Source of the DNA: a virus
DNA: 64,000 bases
IMG/VR virus record: IMGVR_UViG_3300042876_000060
Span: 1 to 64,000 of that record
Reading direction: 5' to 3' (one strand)
Below the pieces are notes generated by a model. That model was not told where the DNA came from. It saw only the letters and a program-made list of their open reading frames with translations, and did no database searches. A program made the position numbers and the translations under genes. Of this stretch, positions 22,827-31,677 are shown piece by piece (positions within the stretch are counted from its first letter, which is position 1; each line of letters starts with the position of its first letter).

Positions 22827-24125
22827 ATGAGCGATGTAATCGACAAAAACAAATCGAAGAAAAAGACCCGTAGCGACAAGTTCGAGAAACTTGTAGGCCC
22901 TATGGATAAGAACGTAGACATGCAGGCACGTGAGCGTCTTGTGACCGCACGTATTGGCTTGCTGTTGCGTCATTCTTTCTTCGGTAATCTTGCGACTCGC
23001 CTGACTCTCGTTAATGCTGATGAATGGTGCTCTACTGCGGCAACTGACGGTCTCAAATTCTATTACAACAGCCGCTTCATCATGATGCTCAAACCCAAAG
23101 AGGTTGAGTTTCTTGTGGCTCACGAAGTCTTGCACGTTGTTTACGATCACATGGGTCGCCGAAATCATCGTGACCCTCAAATCTGGAACATTGCTGACGA
23201 CTACGCAGTTAACGCAGACTTGAAGCGCCACAAGGTTGGTCAATTCATTACTACAGTTCCTTGCTTGTACGAACAAAAGTATGACGGCAAGGCTGCTGAG
23301 GAAATCTATGATGACCTAATGAAGAATGTGCAGAAAATCAACATCGATGACCTCGTAGATCAAATGCTTGACGATCACCTTGACAGTGATGAAGAAGGCG
23401 ATGACGGTGATGGTGATGGTGACGGTGAAGGCAACAAGAAGGGCAAAGGTCGTCCTAAGATGACTCCCGAAGAACGTGAACGTGCCCGTCAAGAAATCAA
23501 GCAAGCGATTATCAACGCCGCACAATCTGCCGAAGCTGGTAGCATGCCTCTCGGTGTTGAACGTTTGATTCGTCAAGCTACTGACCCAGTCATGCCCTGG
23601 CGTGAACTGATTCAGACTAACTTGACCAGTGCAATTCGTACTGACTACTCTTGGATGCGTCCTTCTCGTCGGTCTTGGCACATGGATGCTATCATGCCCG
23701 GAATGACTCCAGGCGAAGAAATCGATGTGGTCGTTGCTATTGACATGTCAGGCTCTATCTCTAACAAGCAAGCGCAAGCATTCTTGGGTGAGATTGGTGG
23801 CATGATGGATTCGTTTGATGGTTACAAGGTGCATGTGTTCTGTTTCGATACTGACACATACAACCCTCAAGACTTCACAAGCGAGAACATGGATTCGATT
23901 CACAGCTATGAGCCAATGGGCGGTGGTGGTACTGACTTCGATGCTATCTTTGACTATTTGAAGAAAGTAGGCAACGTGCCCAATCGTTTGATCTGTTTCA
24001 CTGACGGCTACCCCTGCGGTTCTTGGGGTGACCCAGACTACTGTGATACGACTTGGATCATTCACGGTGACCCTGATCCTAATCCCCCGTTCGGTCAGTT
24101 TGCACTGTATGACGAGAAAGGTTAA
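22827..24125 (+). CDS. VWA-domain protein with HExxH region (MoxR partner)
   Basis: 432 aa. An N-terminal putative metallopeptidase-like region (DUF2201 type) has HEVLHVVYDH at residues 99-108; an acidic, glycine-rich linker follows (about 187-205); the C-terminal VWA domain has the MIDAS motif DMSGS at 306-310 and later GGGTDFDAIFDYL. The pairing of MoxR with such a protein is widespread in bacteria and phages. The low-complexity Asp-Gly run could vary in length. Confidence 0.85.
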   Translation: MSDVIDKNKSKKKTRSDKFEKLVGPMDKNVDMQARERLVTARIGLLLRHSFFGNLATRLTLVNADEWCSTAATDGLKFYYNSRFIMMLKPKEVEFLVAHEVLHVVYDHMGRRNHRDPQIWNIADDYAVNADLKRHKVGQFITTVPCLYEQKYDGKAAEEIYDDLMKNVQKINIDDLVDQMLDDHLDSDEEGDDGDGDGDGEGNKKGKGRPKMTPEERERARQEIKQAIINAAQSAEAGSMPLGVERLIRQATDPVMPWRELIQTNLTSAIRTDYSWMRPSRRSWHMDAIMPGMTPGEEIDVVVAIDMSGSISNKQAQAFLGEIGGMMDSFDGYKVHVFCFDTDTYNPQDFTSENMDSIHSYEPMGGGGTDFDAIFDYLKKVGNVPNRLICFTDGYPCGSWGDPDYCDTTWIIHGDPDPNPPFGQFALYDEKG

Positions 24126-24127
24126 AC

Positions 24128-24247
24128 ATGGAAGCATTAACTACAATTGGTTATGCTGTCTTGATGGCAGCAGTGATCGGAGTACTATACGCATTTGGTA
24201 AGGTACTCTGGTCAGGATTCAAAGCCGTTAAACACAATGATGATTAA
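24128..24247 (+). CDS. Single-span membrane protein (39 aa)
   Basis: One hydrophobic helix (TIGYAVLMAAVIGVLYAFG) followed by basic WSGFKAVKHNDD. Starts 2 bases after the VWA stop and overlaps the next gene. Unknown function. Confidence 0.55.
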   Translation: MEALTTIGYAVLMAAVIGVLYAFGKVLWSGFKAVKHNDD

Positions 24248-24476
24248 GTCTAGTGAAGTATTAACGATTTACGAATCACCAGATGGTGGAAAGACAGTCT
24301 ACTCTCGCAAGTCGGGAGAGACTGCCCGCACGTTGCATCATGTTGATGCTATGTATGCGCAGGAGCAGAAGTTAGCAGAGCGTTGGGTTAAGTTAAAAGA
24401 GGCAGTGTTCTTAGATGACCCTGCTATCAATGACTTGATTAATCAAATTGAAATGATGATGGAACTAAAGAAATGA
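24237..24476 (+). CDS. Unknown small protein
   Basis: 79 aa from ATG 24237 (second ATG at 24240). Contains VLTIYESPDGGKTVYSRKSG and a helical acidic C-terminus. Overlaps both neighbours. Confidence 0.55.
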   Translation: MMIKSSEVLTIYESPDGGKTVYSRKSGETARTLHHVDAMYAQEQKLAERWVKLKEAVFLDDPAINDLINQIEMMMELKK

Positions 24477-24892
24477 AATACATTGGTCTTAGCCTCGGTG
24501 GGTGTTTGCAAAGTATCATGGCAGGTGAAGTGTCCGAGGATGATGTTATGTTCATCGTAACTCGCACCTACGCACCTAAATTCGATCAATATATGCAGGT
24601 GGTAGAAACCTATTATGCTCAGGGCAATCCATATGCTAGTAACTCTCGAAATTATGAATTGGGCGACTTCCCAATTGACGAGGTAACTGACCTCGCAACT
24701 AGACTGTGGAACGGTGGTAAGATTCATCAGCCTAGAGTCGTGATGGGTGATGGGTATGGTACATATCGTCATCCTACTGATTACGGTGATGGGGTATGGA
24801 TGCAAGTTGTACCTTCTAATCGCAACACAACTCCCGCAGTAATGGAAGCATACGACAAGTATAAGATGTTGGATAGCTTGACACGTGAGTGA
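24473..24892 (+). CDS. Unknown phage protein
   Basis: 139 aa, opening MKYIGLSLGGCLQSIMAGEV; contains RNYELGDFPIDEVTDLATRL. Looks globular and cytoplasmic; I have an impression of similar proteins in other large phages but cannot name a family. Confidence 0.55.
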   Translation: MKYIGLSLGGCLQSIMAGEVSEDDVMFIVTRTYAPKFDQYMQVVETYYAQGNPYASNSRNYELGDFPIDEVTDLATRLWNGGKIHQPRVVMGDGYGTYRHPTDYGDGVWMQVVPSNRNTTPAVMEAYDKYKMLDSLTRE

Positions 24893-25142
24893 TTATAACA
24901 TCAAGCCTATAGATTGGTATAGTGAAAGGAAGCTAGGATATACTCCAAAGCACTTCACTATAGCCACTACTGCATTAACCACTGAAGCTGAATTGTGGAT
25001 TCGTTCTAAGTTAGAAGGACGATACAGCATAACCTCCAACATGCAGAGCGGTGACGAGTTTGATTTTCTGTTTAACATGAACGAGTTCCCTGCTTTTGAA
25101 GACCCAAAAGAAGCAATGATGTATGAATTGAAGTGGTCTTAA
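24885..25142 (+). CDS. Unknown protein (GTG start)
   Basis: 85 aa, GTG start inside the previous gene (MSDYNIKPIDWYSERKLGY). Acidic C-terminus. A weak TTGACA box lies just downstream at 25149 without a good -10. Confidence 0.5.
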   Translation: MSDYNIKPIDWYSERKLGYTPKHFTIATTALTTEAELWIRSKLEGRYSITSNMQSGDEFDFLFNMNEFPAFEDPKEAMMYELKWS

Positions 25143-25199
25143 AAATATTTGACACCGTTTAATTCATATTAAATATCACTAATACTCAAGGAGAATAAT

Positions 25200-25874
25200 A
25201 TGAGTTTTTTACGTCACGTAGGTAAGCATGGCGACCGCAAAGTCGCTGTCATTTTTAGAGAAGTTCCCGGTGAACCACATATGTGTTTGGTCACATATAC
25301 TGAGCTATTGAATCAACACATTCATGACCCATTGGTTCGTTGCATTGAATCTGATATCGGTCAGAACAGTGAGAATTTGGCCGATGCATTGAATCGTTCA
25401 TATACTGTCGATGGTAAGCCAATCTTGCAAACATTGCACCGTGAAGGTCAGTTGAAGAAAGTTCAAACTTCTTTAATCGTCATGACACCACAGCCTAACA
25501 CTCGCATCAAGCTAGATGAATTGAACAAGATTCTAGACGAAATGCAACAAGGTGAGAACGCAGTCAAGAAGCTAGCTGAAATGGATGCAAGTTCTGGATT
25601 GCAAGATCCAGCAGATGTTGTACGCAGAATGCGCGGTAACCAAAATCCACCAGCAGGACTACAAAGTTCTGGTGATGCATTAGGTGATGCGGCAATTGCA
25701 CAACAACGTATTCAGCAGGCTAATAAAATGGCAGCAGAAGCCCGTGGTTTGCTAGCAGAGTCAGAACGACTAATGGCAGAAGCACGTTCAATGGATCCAA
25801 CATTGACACCAGTAGTATCACAGCCCGTTGCTAAGAAGCGTGGCCGTCCTGCAAAGGCAACAGTCACAAGCTAA
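25200..25874 (+). CDS. Unknown protein with AT-hook-like tail
   Basis: 224 aa. N-terminal 110 residues are globular (FLRHVGKHGDRKVAVIFREV); then a helical coiled segment (AQQRIQQANKMAAEARGLLA); the C-terminus KKRGRPAKATVTS matches the GRP core of AT-hooks, so it may bind AT-rich DNA. Ribosome site AAGGAGAAT. A DNA-associated role is inferred only from the tail. Confidence 0.6.
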   Translation: MSFLRHVGKHGDRKVAVIFREVPGEPHMCLVTYTELLNQHIHDPLVRCIESDIGQNSENLADALNRSYTVDGKPILQTLHREGQLKKVQTSLIVMTPQPNTRIKLDELNKILDEMQQGENAVKKLAEMDASSGLQDPADVVRRMRGNQNPPAGLQSSGDALGDAAIAQQRIQQANKMAAEARGLLAESERLMAEARSMDPTLTPVVSQPVAKKRGRPAKATVTS

Positions 25875-25880
25875 TATACA

Positions 25881-26177
25881 ATGTCACCTGAATTCATTGA
25901 GAAATGGGAACACATCCTCGAAGATGTTGAGAAAAACAAAATACCAGTACAATTCATTAAGAAATTGATTATTAAACTAGAAGGTAAGAAACAACACACC
26001 ATCAACATTGAAAAGTTTTTAACACAGGGATTAGAACCAGATCATATTGAGGAAGTCGTAAGCAGAAAACTACATGAACTTGATGACCAAGTTATCAGTG
26101 TAGAATTCATTCTTAATGTGCAAAGTATTGCTGACACAGTGCAACCTGAAACAGATAAATTACTGAATAAACTATGA
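25881..26177 (+). CDS. Unknown helical protein
   Basis: 98 aa, rich in Lys, Glu and Ile; overlaps the DHFR gene by ATGA. No family recognised. Confidence 0.55.
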   Translation: MSPEFIEKWEHILEDVEKNKIPVQFIKKLIIKLEGKKQHTINIEKFLTQGLEPDHIEEVVSRKLHELDDQVISVEFILNVQSIADTVQPETDKLLNKL

Positions 26178-26629
26178 AACTAATCGTAGCATGTGACCCA
26201 AATGGTGGGATAGGCTACAACAACAAATTGCCCTGGAGTAACATTCAGGGCGATTTGCCAAGATTCAAAAATTTGACTCAAGGCCAAGTTGTAGTAATGG
26301 GTCGAAACACTTGGGATAGTCTCCCCAAGAAACCACTAATAGGAAGACTAAACTTTGTAGTGTCCAGTCAGTCACTACATTTGCCAATTGGTGCTATTCA
26401 AGTACCAAATTTAAATCACTTCGGCGAATACAAAAATGCTTGGCTCATCGGTGGCGCACAGTTGATTAACTCAGCGTGGCACTTAATCGATGAAGTACAT
26501 TTAACCAAGACATTCTCCGAATACACTTGTGATACGTTCATTGACTTGCTATACTTAGAACAGAATTATACATGTTGGTTTAGTGAAGACCAAACAGATC
26601 ACGTATACCAAATTTGGAAAAAGAAATGA
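26174..26629 (+). CDS. Dihydrofolate reductase
   Basis: 151 aa, usual DHFR length. Shows KLIVACDPNGGIGYNNKLPW, GDLPRFKNLTQGQVVVMGRNTWDS and WLIGGAQLIN. It regenerates tetrahydrofolate for the adjacent thymidylate synthase, and the two genes overlap, as in T4 (frd/td). Confidence 0.93.
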   Translation: MKLIVACDPNGGIGYNNKLPWSNIQGDLPRFKNLTQGQVVVMGRNTWDSLPKKPLIGRLNFVVSSQSLHLPIGAIQVPNLNHFGEYKNAWLIGGAQLINSAWHLIDEVHLTKTFSEYTCDTFIDLLYLEQNYTCWFSEDQTDHVYQIWKKK

Positions 26630-27525
26630 AACAATACTTAGACTTACTACAAGATATTTTAAACAACGGAGAACAAAAAGATGACAGAACTGGCGTGGGC
26701 ACCATTAGTGTTTTTGGACGTAATCTTCGCTTTGATTTGCGTGAATCTTTTCCCGCTGTCACTACTAAGAAACTTGCATGGAAGGCTTGCGTCGGTGAGC
26801 TTCTCTGGTTTATTGAAGGCTCTAGTGATGAACGTAGACTGGCAGAACTCACCCATGGTACTGCCGAAGGCAAGACTACTATCTGGACGCCAAATGCGCT
26901 TGCGCCCTACTGGAAGCCTAAGGCGAAATTCGAGGGCGACTTGGGACGAGTATATGGAGTACAATGGCGTCACTGGAATAAGTACCGCACGGAGAAAGAC
27001 ATGGGCCCGGCGCACAAAGGTGGAACGAGACTCGCGGTCGATAAACTTGAAGTAGACCAATTAGCAAATCTAATAGAAGGAATCAAAAAAGATCCCAATG
27101 GTCGTAGACATATTCTTAGTGCCTGGAACGTGAGTGAACTAGATCAAATGGCTTTGCCACCATGTCATGTTATGAGTCAATTTTATGTCAACAAAAATAA
27201 AGAACTCTCTTGTCATATGTACCAGCGTAGCGTGGATGTGTTTCTTGGTTTACCTTTTAACATTGCTAGCTATGCGTTACTCACTCATTTGATTGCACAC
27301 GTGTGTGATTTAAAAGTCGGAGAGTTGATTATCTCTACTGGCGATACTCATATCTACAGCGATCACCTAGAACAGGTTAAAGAACAATTGTCTCGTACTC
27401 CATTGAAGCACCCTACATTGTGGTTGAACCCTGAAGTCAAAGATATTGAAAAGTTCACTATGACTGATATCAAGTTAGAGAACTATACATCTATGGAATC
27501 TATCAAGGCTAAGATGGCAGTGTAA
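26626..27525 (+). CDS. thyA: Thymidylate synthase ThyA
   Basis: 299 aa from the ATG at 26626. Folate- and dUMP-binding signatures are present: DDRTGVGTISVFG, active-site LPPCHVMSQFYV with the catalytic Cys, and CHMYQRSVDVFLGLPFN. Makes dTMP from dUMP for phage DNA synthesis. Confidence 0.95.
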   Translation: MKQYLDLLQDILNNGEQKDDRTGVGTISVFGRNLRFDLRESFPAVTTKKLAWKACVGELLWFIEGSSDERRLAELTHGTAEGKTTIWTPNALAPYWKPKAKFEGDLGRVYGVQWRHWNKYRTEKDMGPAHKGGTRLAVDKLEVDQLANLIEGIKKDPNGRRHILSAWNVSELDQMALPPCHVMSQFYVNKNKELSCHMYQRSVDVFLGLPFNIASYALLTHLIAHVCDLKVGELIISTGDTHIYSDHLEQVKEQLSRTPLKHPTLWLNPEVKDIEKFTMTDIKLENYTSMESIKAKMAV

Positions 27526-27761
27526 TGAAGTATAATGTTCATCAAATACGATTGAGCGACAGTGAAGATCCTGATCTATATGTTGCTCAACCCATATACG
27601 AATGGCAACAAACAGAAGCAGGCAAGTGGGTCATGCAACATTCTAAGCCCGAGCCACAGTGGTTTCGTAGTCTCGACATGAACACATATGGCTACTTATA
27701 CACGATCAGGGCTGAATTAACTCCCGAAGAAATAACCTTTTTTGAATTGAAATACAAATGA
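27525..27761 (+). CDS. Unknown small protein
   Basis: 78 aa, start overlaps the thyA stop (TAATG), end overlaps the epimerase start. Contains EDPDLYVAQPIYEWQQTEAG and ends TPEEITFFELKYK. I believe similar short proteins accompany capsid-region genes in other large phages, but this is from memory. Confidence 0.55.
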   Translation: MKYNVHQIRLSDSEDPDLYVAQPIYEWQQTEAGKWVMQHSKPEPQWFRSLDMNTYGYLYTIRAELTPEEITFFELKYK

Positions 27762-28732
27762 ACATTTTAGTAACAGGCGGTCTTGGCCTTATTGGACACA
27801 ATGTAGTCGAAAGACTATGCAAATTAGGTCATCAGGTATCTATTGTTGACACCCGAACAAACTACGGGATCATCCCACAAGACGAAATAGATTACTTGAT
27901 GGATGAACGCATTGAAAAATTAAAGGGGTATAGTCCTTTTGTGTATGATGCAGACATCTCCAATAAAGATAAGATGGAGGAAATTTTCAACATCGAACAG
28001 CCTGAGATTGTAATTCACATGGCTAGCTTCCCAAGACAAAAAGTAGTCAATGCGAATCCTGCGTGGGGGAGTCGTGTTATGAGTGAAGGGTTGCTCAACT
28101 TGTTGGAAGCTAGCAAGAATTATGATGTTAGAAAGTTCGTGTACATCAGTAGTTCAATGGTCTACGGTGACTTCACTGATGATGTTACAGAAGATGCCAT
28201 CTGCAATCCTCAAGGACAATATGGCATTATGAAACTAGCAGGTGAATGGCTTGTCAAAGATTACACTCGTAGAGATAACATCGTACACACTATTATACGT
28301 CCTAGTGCCGTCTATGGTCCGTTGGATGTGGAAGACCGCGTTATTGCCAAATTCATGCTTACGGCGATGCGTGGTGGCACTCTCAATGTTAATGGTGCCG
28401 GCGAGACACTCGACTTTACGTATGTAGAAGACGCCGCAGATGGAATTGTAGGCGCCGCATTATCTGACAACACAGAAAACAAAACATACAACATCACTAA
28501 GTCACACAGCAGAACATTACTTGATGCAGCCAACTTAGCAGTTAAGATCGCTGGTAAAGGTACAATCAATGTACGTGATAAAGACGCAGACTTTCCGAGT
28601 CGTGGTGCATTGAACATTGATGCTGCACGTAGGGACTTCGGTTATGACCCTAAAGTTGATGTTGAAGAAGGCTTTCAGAAATACTATGACTGGCTGAGCA
28701 CATCAGAGTTCTGGGCAAAGAAGAATGTTTAA
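27758..28732 (+). CDS. NAD-dependent sugar epimerase/dehydratase
   Basis: 324 aa extended SDR. NAD motif TGGLGLIGH near the N-terminus, catalytic SSSMVYG and YGIMK, then RPSAVYGP. Acts on nucleotide sugars (UDP-glucose 4-epimerase type). With the DegT aminotransferase two genes on, it could make an amino sugar. Confidence 0.88.
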   Translation: MNILVTGGLGLIGHNVVERLCKLGHQVSIVDTRTNYGIIPQDEIDYLMDERIEKLKGYSPFVYDADISNKDKMEEIFNIEQPEIVIHMASFPRQKVVNANPAWGSRVMSEGLLNLLEASKNYDVRKFVYISSSMVYGDFTDDVTEDAICNPQGQYGIMKLAGEWLVKDYTRRDNIVHTIIRPSAVYGPLDVEDRVIAKFMLTAMRGGTLNVNGAGETLDFTYVEDAADGIVGAALSDNTENKTYNITKSHSRTLLDAANLAVKIAGKGTINVRDKDADFPSRGALNIDAARRDFGYDPKVDVEEGFQKYYDWLSTSEFWAKKNV

Positions 28733-29081
28733 TAAACACGCTATACCAATCCTTCGTAAGTTGATGCCAGCTATTATTGCTAAAGATATAGTTGGCGTGC
28801 AGCCAATGGCAAAGTCCAATCCTATCTTTCAAATGAAAGATGGCATGGTTGGGTTCAAAAATTACACACTAGCACTCAATCAGAATGAATGTGTACTGTA
28901 TGATACTCCTGAACAAATGTATTATGCAGTTGATGTTAGACCTATCGTAGAAGAATGGTTGTTAATTCAACCCCTTCATATGTGGAAATACGCAGAAGAA
29001 ACTGAGGGTTGTCACTTTGCTTGCACACGTTACATCGTGTGCGAAGAACTACTAACTTGGATGACGGTAAAATGGGGATGA
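28725..29081 (+). CDS. Small protein with gp23-like arm motif
   Basis: 118 aa. Residues about 5-40 (HAIPILRKLMPAIIAKDIVG and VQPMAKSNPIFQMKDG) closely match the conserved N-terminal region of T4-type major capsid protein gp23 (..RR..P.LIA.DI.GVQPM..P.G..FAM). The remaining 75 residues do not look like a capsid fold. It may be a capsid-derived accessory protein. Overlaps both neighbours. Confidence 0.55.
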   Translation: MFNKHAIPILRKLMPAIIAKDIVGVQPMAKSNPIFQMKDGMVGFKNYTLALNQNECVLYDTPEQMYYAVDVRPIVEEWLLIQPLHMWKYAEETEGCHFACTRYIVCEELLTWMTVKWG

Positions 29082-30136
29082 ACATTCCGCACTTTGGTCT
29101 AGTAAGACAGTATAAGAACATCGGCGAAGAGTTGCTTGATGCAACTCATCGTGCTATGAAGGATGGTATACTTGTGGGCGGCCACTATACTCGTTCGTTT
29201 GAAGAATGGTTAAAGCACAAGACCAAGACCAAGTATGCTATCACTGTTCATAGTGGTACACAAGCACTTGAGATTATTGCTCGTTGGAAAAAGATCAAAC
29301 ACAGTGAAACTATGGATGGTAATCCTAAGGTTCGCATTCCGAATCTAACTTATCCTGCAACAATGAATGCCTTCTTGACTGCTGGATGGGATGTTGAGAT
29401 AGCTGACACTGACAAGTATGGCATCCTAGAGCATACACAGCGAGGTGGTTTGTATGATTGTGTAGTTGGATTGTATGGGATGAAGCCTTGGGATAATCTT
29501 CACTACGATCAATCATATGGTGTCATAGTAGACGGAGCACAACATTGGTTAGTCGCAGATGGCAACGTCGGCGCTGGTATGGCTATCAGCTTTGATCCTA
29601 CAAAGAATCTGAATGCAAGTGGCAACGGTGGTGCAATCGTTACTAACGATGAAAAACTATATCTATTCGCATCCAGATATCGTGACAACAATAAACCTTA
29701 CTTTCATGAGGTTGGTACTAACAGTAAAATGAGCGAGATTGATTGTGCTCACTTGTTAGTCAGAATCAAGTACATTGATGAATGGCAGAAGCGTAGGAAA
29801 GAGATTGCTAAATTTTGGTGTGACAGATTCAGTGAGCTACCGATAACATGTCTATCTAATGTTCCGCAACCTCATGCACATCAAAAGTTCGTGATGTATC
29901 TTCCTGATCGCAATTCACTACATACACACATGATGCTGAATGGTATTGATACGAAACGTCACTATGAATATGTCTTAGGTGATCTGCCGACCTCGATCGG
30001 ATTACAGAAACCAGACATGTTAAGCACAAGCGTAATGCTATCTAGAGGTGTTTTGAGCCTCCCTATGTACCCAGAACTCACAGATTCAGAAGTAAATTAC
30101 ATAGCTGACAAAGTAGACGAATATTTCGGAGAGTAG
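29078..30136 (+). CDS. DegT/DnrJ/EryC1 aminotransferase
   Basis: 352 aa from ATG 29078 (ATGA overlap). Full-length PLP enzyme: YAITVHSGTQALEIIARW, VDGAQHWLVADG, FDPTKNLNASGNGGAIVTND with the Schiff-base Lys, and a complete C-terminal domain. Makes an amino sugar from a keto sugar; its partner is probably the epimerase at 27758. It is one of four genes here ending in TAG; a TAA follows five codons later. Confidence 0.87.
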   Translation: MNIPHFGLVRQYKNIGEELLDATHRAMKDGILVGGHYTRSFEEWLKHKTKTKYAITVHSGTQALEIIARWKKIKHSETMDGNPKVRIPNLTYPATMNAFLTAGWDVEIADTDKYGILEHTQRGGLYDCVVGLYGMKPWDNLHYDQSYGVIVDGAQHWLVADGNVGAGMAISFDPTKNLNASGNGGAIVTNDEKLYLFASRYRDNNKPYFHEVGTNSKMSEIDCAHLLVRIKYIDEWQKRRKEIAKFWCDRFSELPITCLSNVPQPHAHQKFVMYLPDRNSLHTHMMLNGIDTKRHYEYVLGDLPTSIGLQKPDMLSTSVMLSRGVLSLPMYPELTDSEVNYIADKVDEYFGE

Positions 30137-30146
30137 TCAATCCGGG

Positions 30147-30154
30147 TATAAATA
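30147..30154 (+). promoter_or_regulatory. Late promoter box TATAAATA
   Basis: Perfect late box 8 bases before the ATG at 30163, ahead of the lysis-type genes. Confidence 0.65.
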
Positions 30155-30162
30155 CGGGTACT

Positions 30163-30606
30163 ATGTGGATACTATCAATACTACCCGAATCTGCCATACA
30201 CATCATCTTTGGATTAGGTGTACTTGGCACTATCGTTGGATTCGTTCTCGGATTCATGCCCCTTGTTAGGGCATATAAACTTGCAATTCAAGTCTGTAGC
30301 ATTATGCTATTGCTACTAGGTGTATATCTCGAAGGTGGCCTAGCAGACTACAAAGAATGGGAACTCAAAGTCAAGGACATGGAAGTCAAAGTAGCTGAGG
30401 CGCAGGCCAAGGGTGCTGACAAGAATGTAGAGATTCAGGAAAAAGTCGTTGAAAAGACAAAAGTTATCCGTGAGAAGGGTCGAGACATTATAAAGTACAT
30501 CGACCGTGAAGTTGTGAAGAATGAAGAAGTTATCAAATATATAGAACGTTGCCCTGCGATTCCTACTTCACTCATCGAAGAACACAATAAGGCAGCAACA
30601 AAATGA
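30163..30606 (+). CDS. Membrane protein with coiled coil, candidate inner spanin
   Basis: 147 aa. Two hydrophobic segments (about 10-30 and 37-56) followed by a long charged coiled coil (MEVKVAEAQAKGADKNVEIQ ...). Inner spanins usually have a single anchor, so the topology is unusual, but it is coupled (ATGA) to an outer-spanin-like lipoprotein, which is the typical arrangement. Confidence 0.55.
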   Translation: MWILSILPESAIHIIFGLGVLGTIVGFVLGFMPLVRAYKLAIQVCSIMLLLLGVYLEGGLADYKEWELKVKDMEVKVAEAQAKGADKNVEIQEKVVEKTKVIREKGRDIIKYIDREVVKNEEVIKYIERCPAIPTSLIEEHNKAATK

Positions 30607-30866
30607 GATATCTTTTACTAGCATTATTGCTTGCAGGATGCTCTACTACGGTCCCTGTACAGCCTAAGTTTCCTAAAGCTACCCCTGAATTAATGAAACA
30701 ATGCGAAAGCCTCAAGAAGATTGAGGGAGACAAAGTTTCTATCACTGACATGCTTAAAGTTGTCGTAACCAACTATACTCTTTACTATGAATGCTCTACT
30801 AAGGTAGATGGATGGCAAGAGTGGTACAATGAGCAAAAGAAAATATATGAAGATAGCGCAAAATAG
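30603..30866 (+). CDS. Outer spanin-like lipoprotein
   Basis: 87 aa. Lipobox LLAGC after a short hydrophobic leader, then a Pro-rich start (VQPKFPKATPEL) and a C-terminus of the phage type NYTLYYECSTKVDGWQEWY. Would sit in the outer membrane and help fuse membranes at lysis. The next lipoprotein gene starts inside it. Ends in TAG. Confidence 0.65.
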   Translation: MRYLLLALLLAGCSTTVPVQPKFPKATPELMKQCESLKKIEGDKVSITDMLKVVVTNYTLYYECSTKVDGWQEWYNEQKKIYEDSAK

Positions 30867-31116
30867 TATCATATTATGTACTGTGCTGCTAGCTGGATGT
30901 GCATCTACTAAAGAATTTGACACATATGTTGATGCGCAAAAGTCATTCAGTAGAGACCAAACAGTCACTGATGCTGCAAGAATTGCTGCTTTGACCGAGT
31001 TAGCAAAGGATGCAACATCTGAAGTTAAGGTCGAAGCTATCAAAGCAATACAACAAATCCAAGCTAGTAAGCGAGAAATCAAACTTGAGCAGCCCAGAGG
31101 TTGGTTCGGGTTTTGA
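30829..31116 (+). CDS. Second small lipoprotein
   Basis: 95 aa from ATG 30829. Signal sequence with lipobox LLAGC (NSIILCTVLLAGCAS), then a helical mature part and KREIKLEQPRGWFGF at the end. Nested start within the spanin gene resembles Rz/Rz1-type overlaps, so the true spanin pairing among the three genes is uncertain. Confidence 0.6.
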   Translation: MSKRKYMKIAQNSIILCTVLLAGCASTKEFDTYVDAQKSFSRDQTVTDAARIAALTELAKDATSEVKVEAIKAIQQIQASKREIKLEQPRGWFGF

Positions 31117-31122
31117 TAAATA
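31115..31122 (+). promoter_or_regulatory. Late promoter box GATAAATA
   Basis: 24 bases before the ATG of the structural gene at 31147; this one leaves room for a leader with AGGAT. Confidence 0.55.
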
Positions 31123-31146
31123 CTTTATAGGCTAGGATTTACACAA

Positions 31147-31677
31147 ATGACACAAGAAATTATTAATATTGGCGCACAAGCCAACGACGGTGAAGGCGAT
31201 CCGTTACGCACGGCTTTTGCAAAGATCAATAATAACTTCACACAACTGTTTGGAACTGGTTGGGCCACTACTGAAAGCGTAACGCTTGATGATACTACGC
31301 AATCTATTTTCAGCATAGACGCTACACTCTTTACCCAAGCGCAGTTTCAGATCAATTCAGTAAATCCTGCAACCAATGATAGTCAAAACATCACAATGAC
31401 TGCTGCAATTTCCAATGATTTAACGTCCGTGAAGTTTACAGCATTTAATGCTCTTATCAACGGTACGCATGTAGTCAGTAACTACGATATGGATATCATA
31501 GATGGATTCGTCAACATATACGTTACCCCAACAGTTAACGACCAAGTGAACCACTTTATTGGATATCAAATTATGTTCAATGATAATGTCGTTGGTATGT
31601 CAATGTCCCTTGAAAATGACTCGGGCGTTTTAGGAACAGAAGGATTAGCTGAGATCACGACTGAGCAACCAGCATGA
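31147..31677 (+). CDS. Virion structural protein
   Basis: 176 aa. Opens with IINIGAQANDGEGDPLRTAF and KINNNFTQLF, a motif typical of tail/fibre-associated proteins of T4-like phages of marine and freshwater bacteria. The rest is beta-rich. Overlaps the next gene by ATGA. Confidence 0.7.
   Translation: MTQEIINIGAQANDGEGDPLRTAFAKINNNFTQLFGTGWATTESVTLDDTTQSIFSIDATLFTQAQFQINSVNPATNDSQNITMTAAISNDLTSVKFTAFNALINGTHVVSNYDMDIIDGFVNIYVTPTVNDQVNHFIGYQIMFNDNVVGMSMSLENDSGVLGTEGLAEITTEQPA

Noticed and set aside
25149-25177. TTGACA as a promoter for the gene at 25200
   Set aside because: No acceptable -10 box at 16-18 bases; left out of the feature list.
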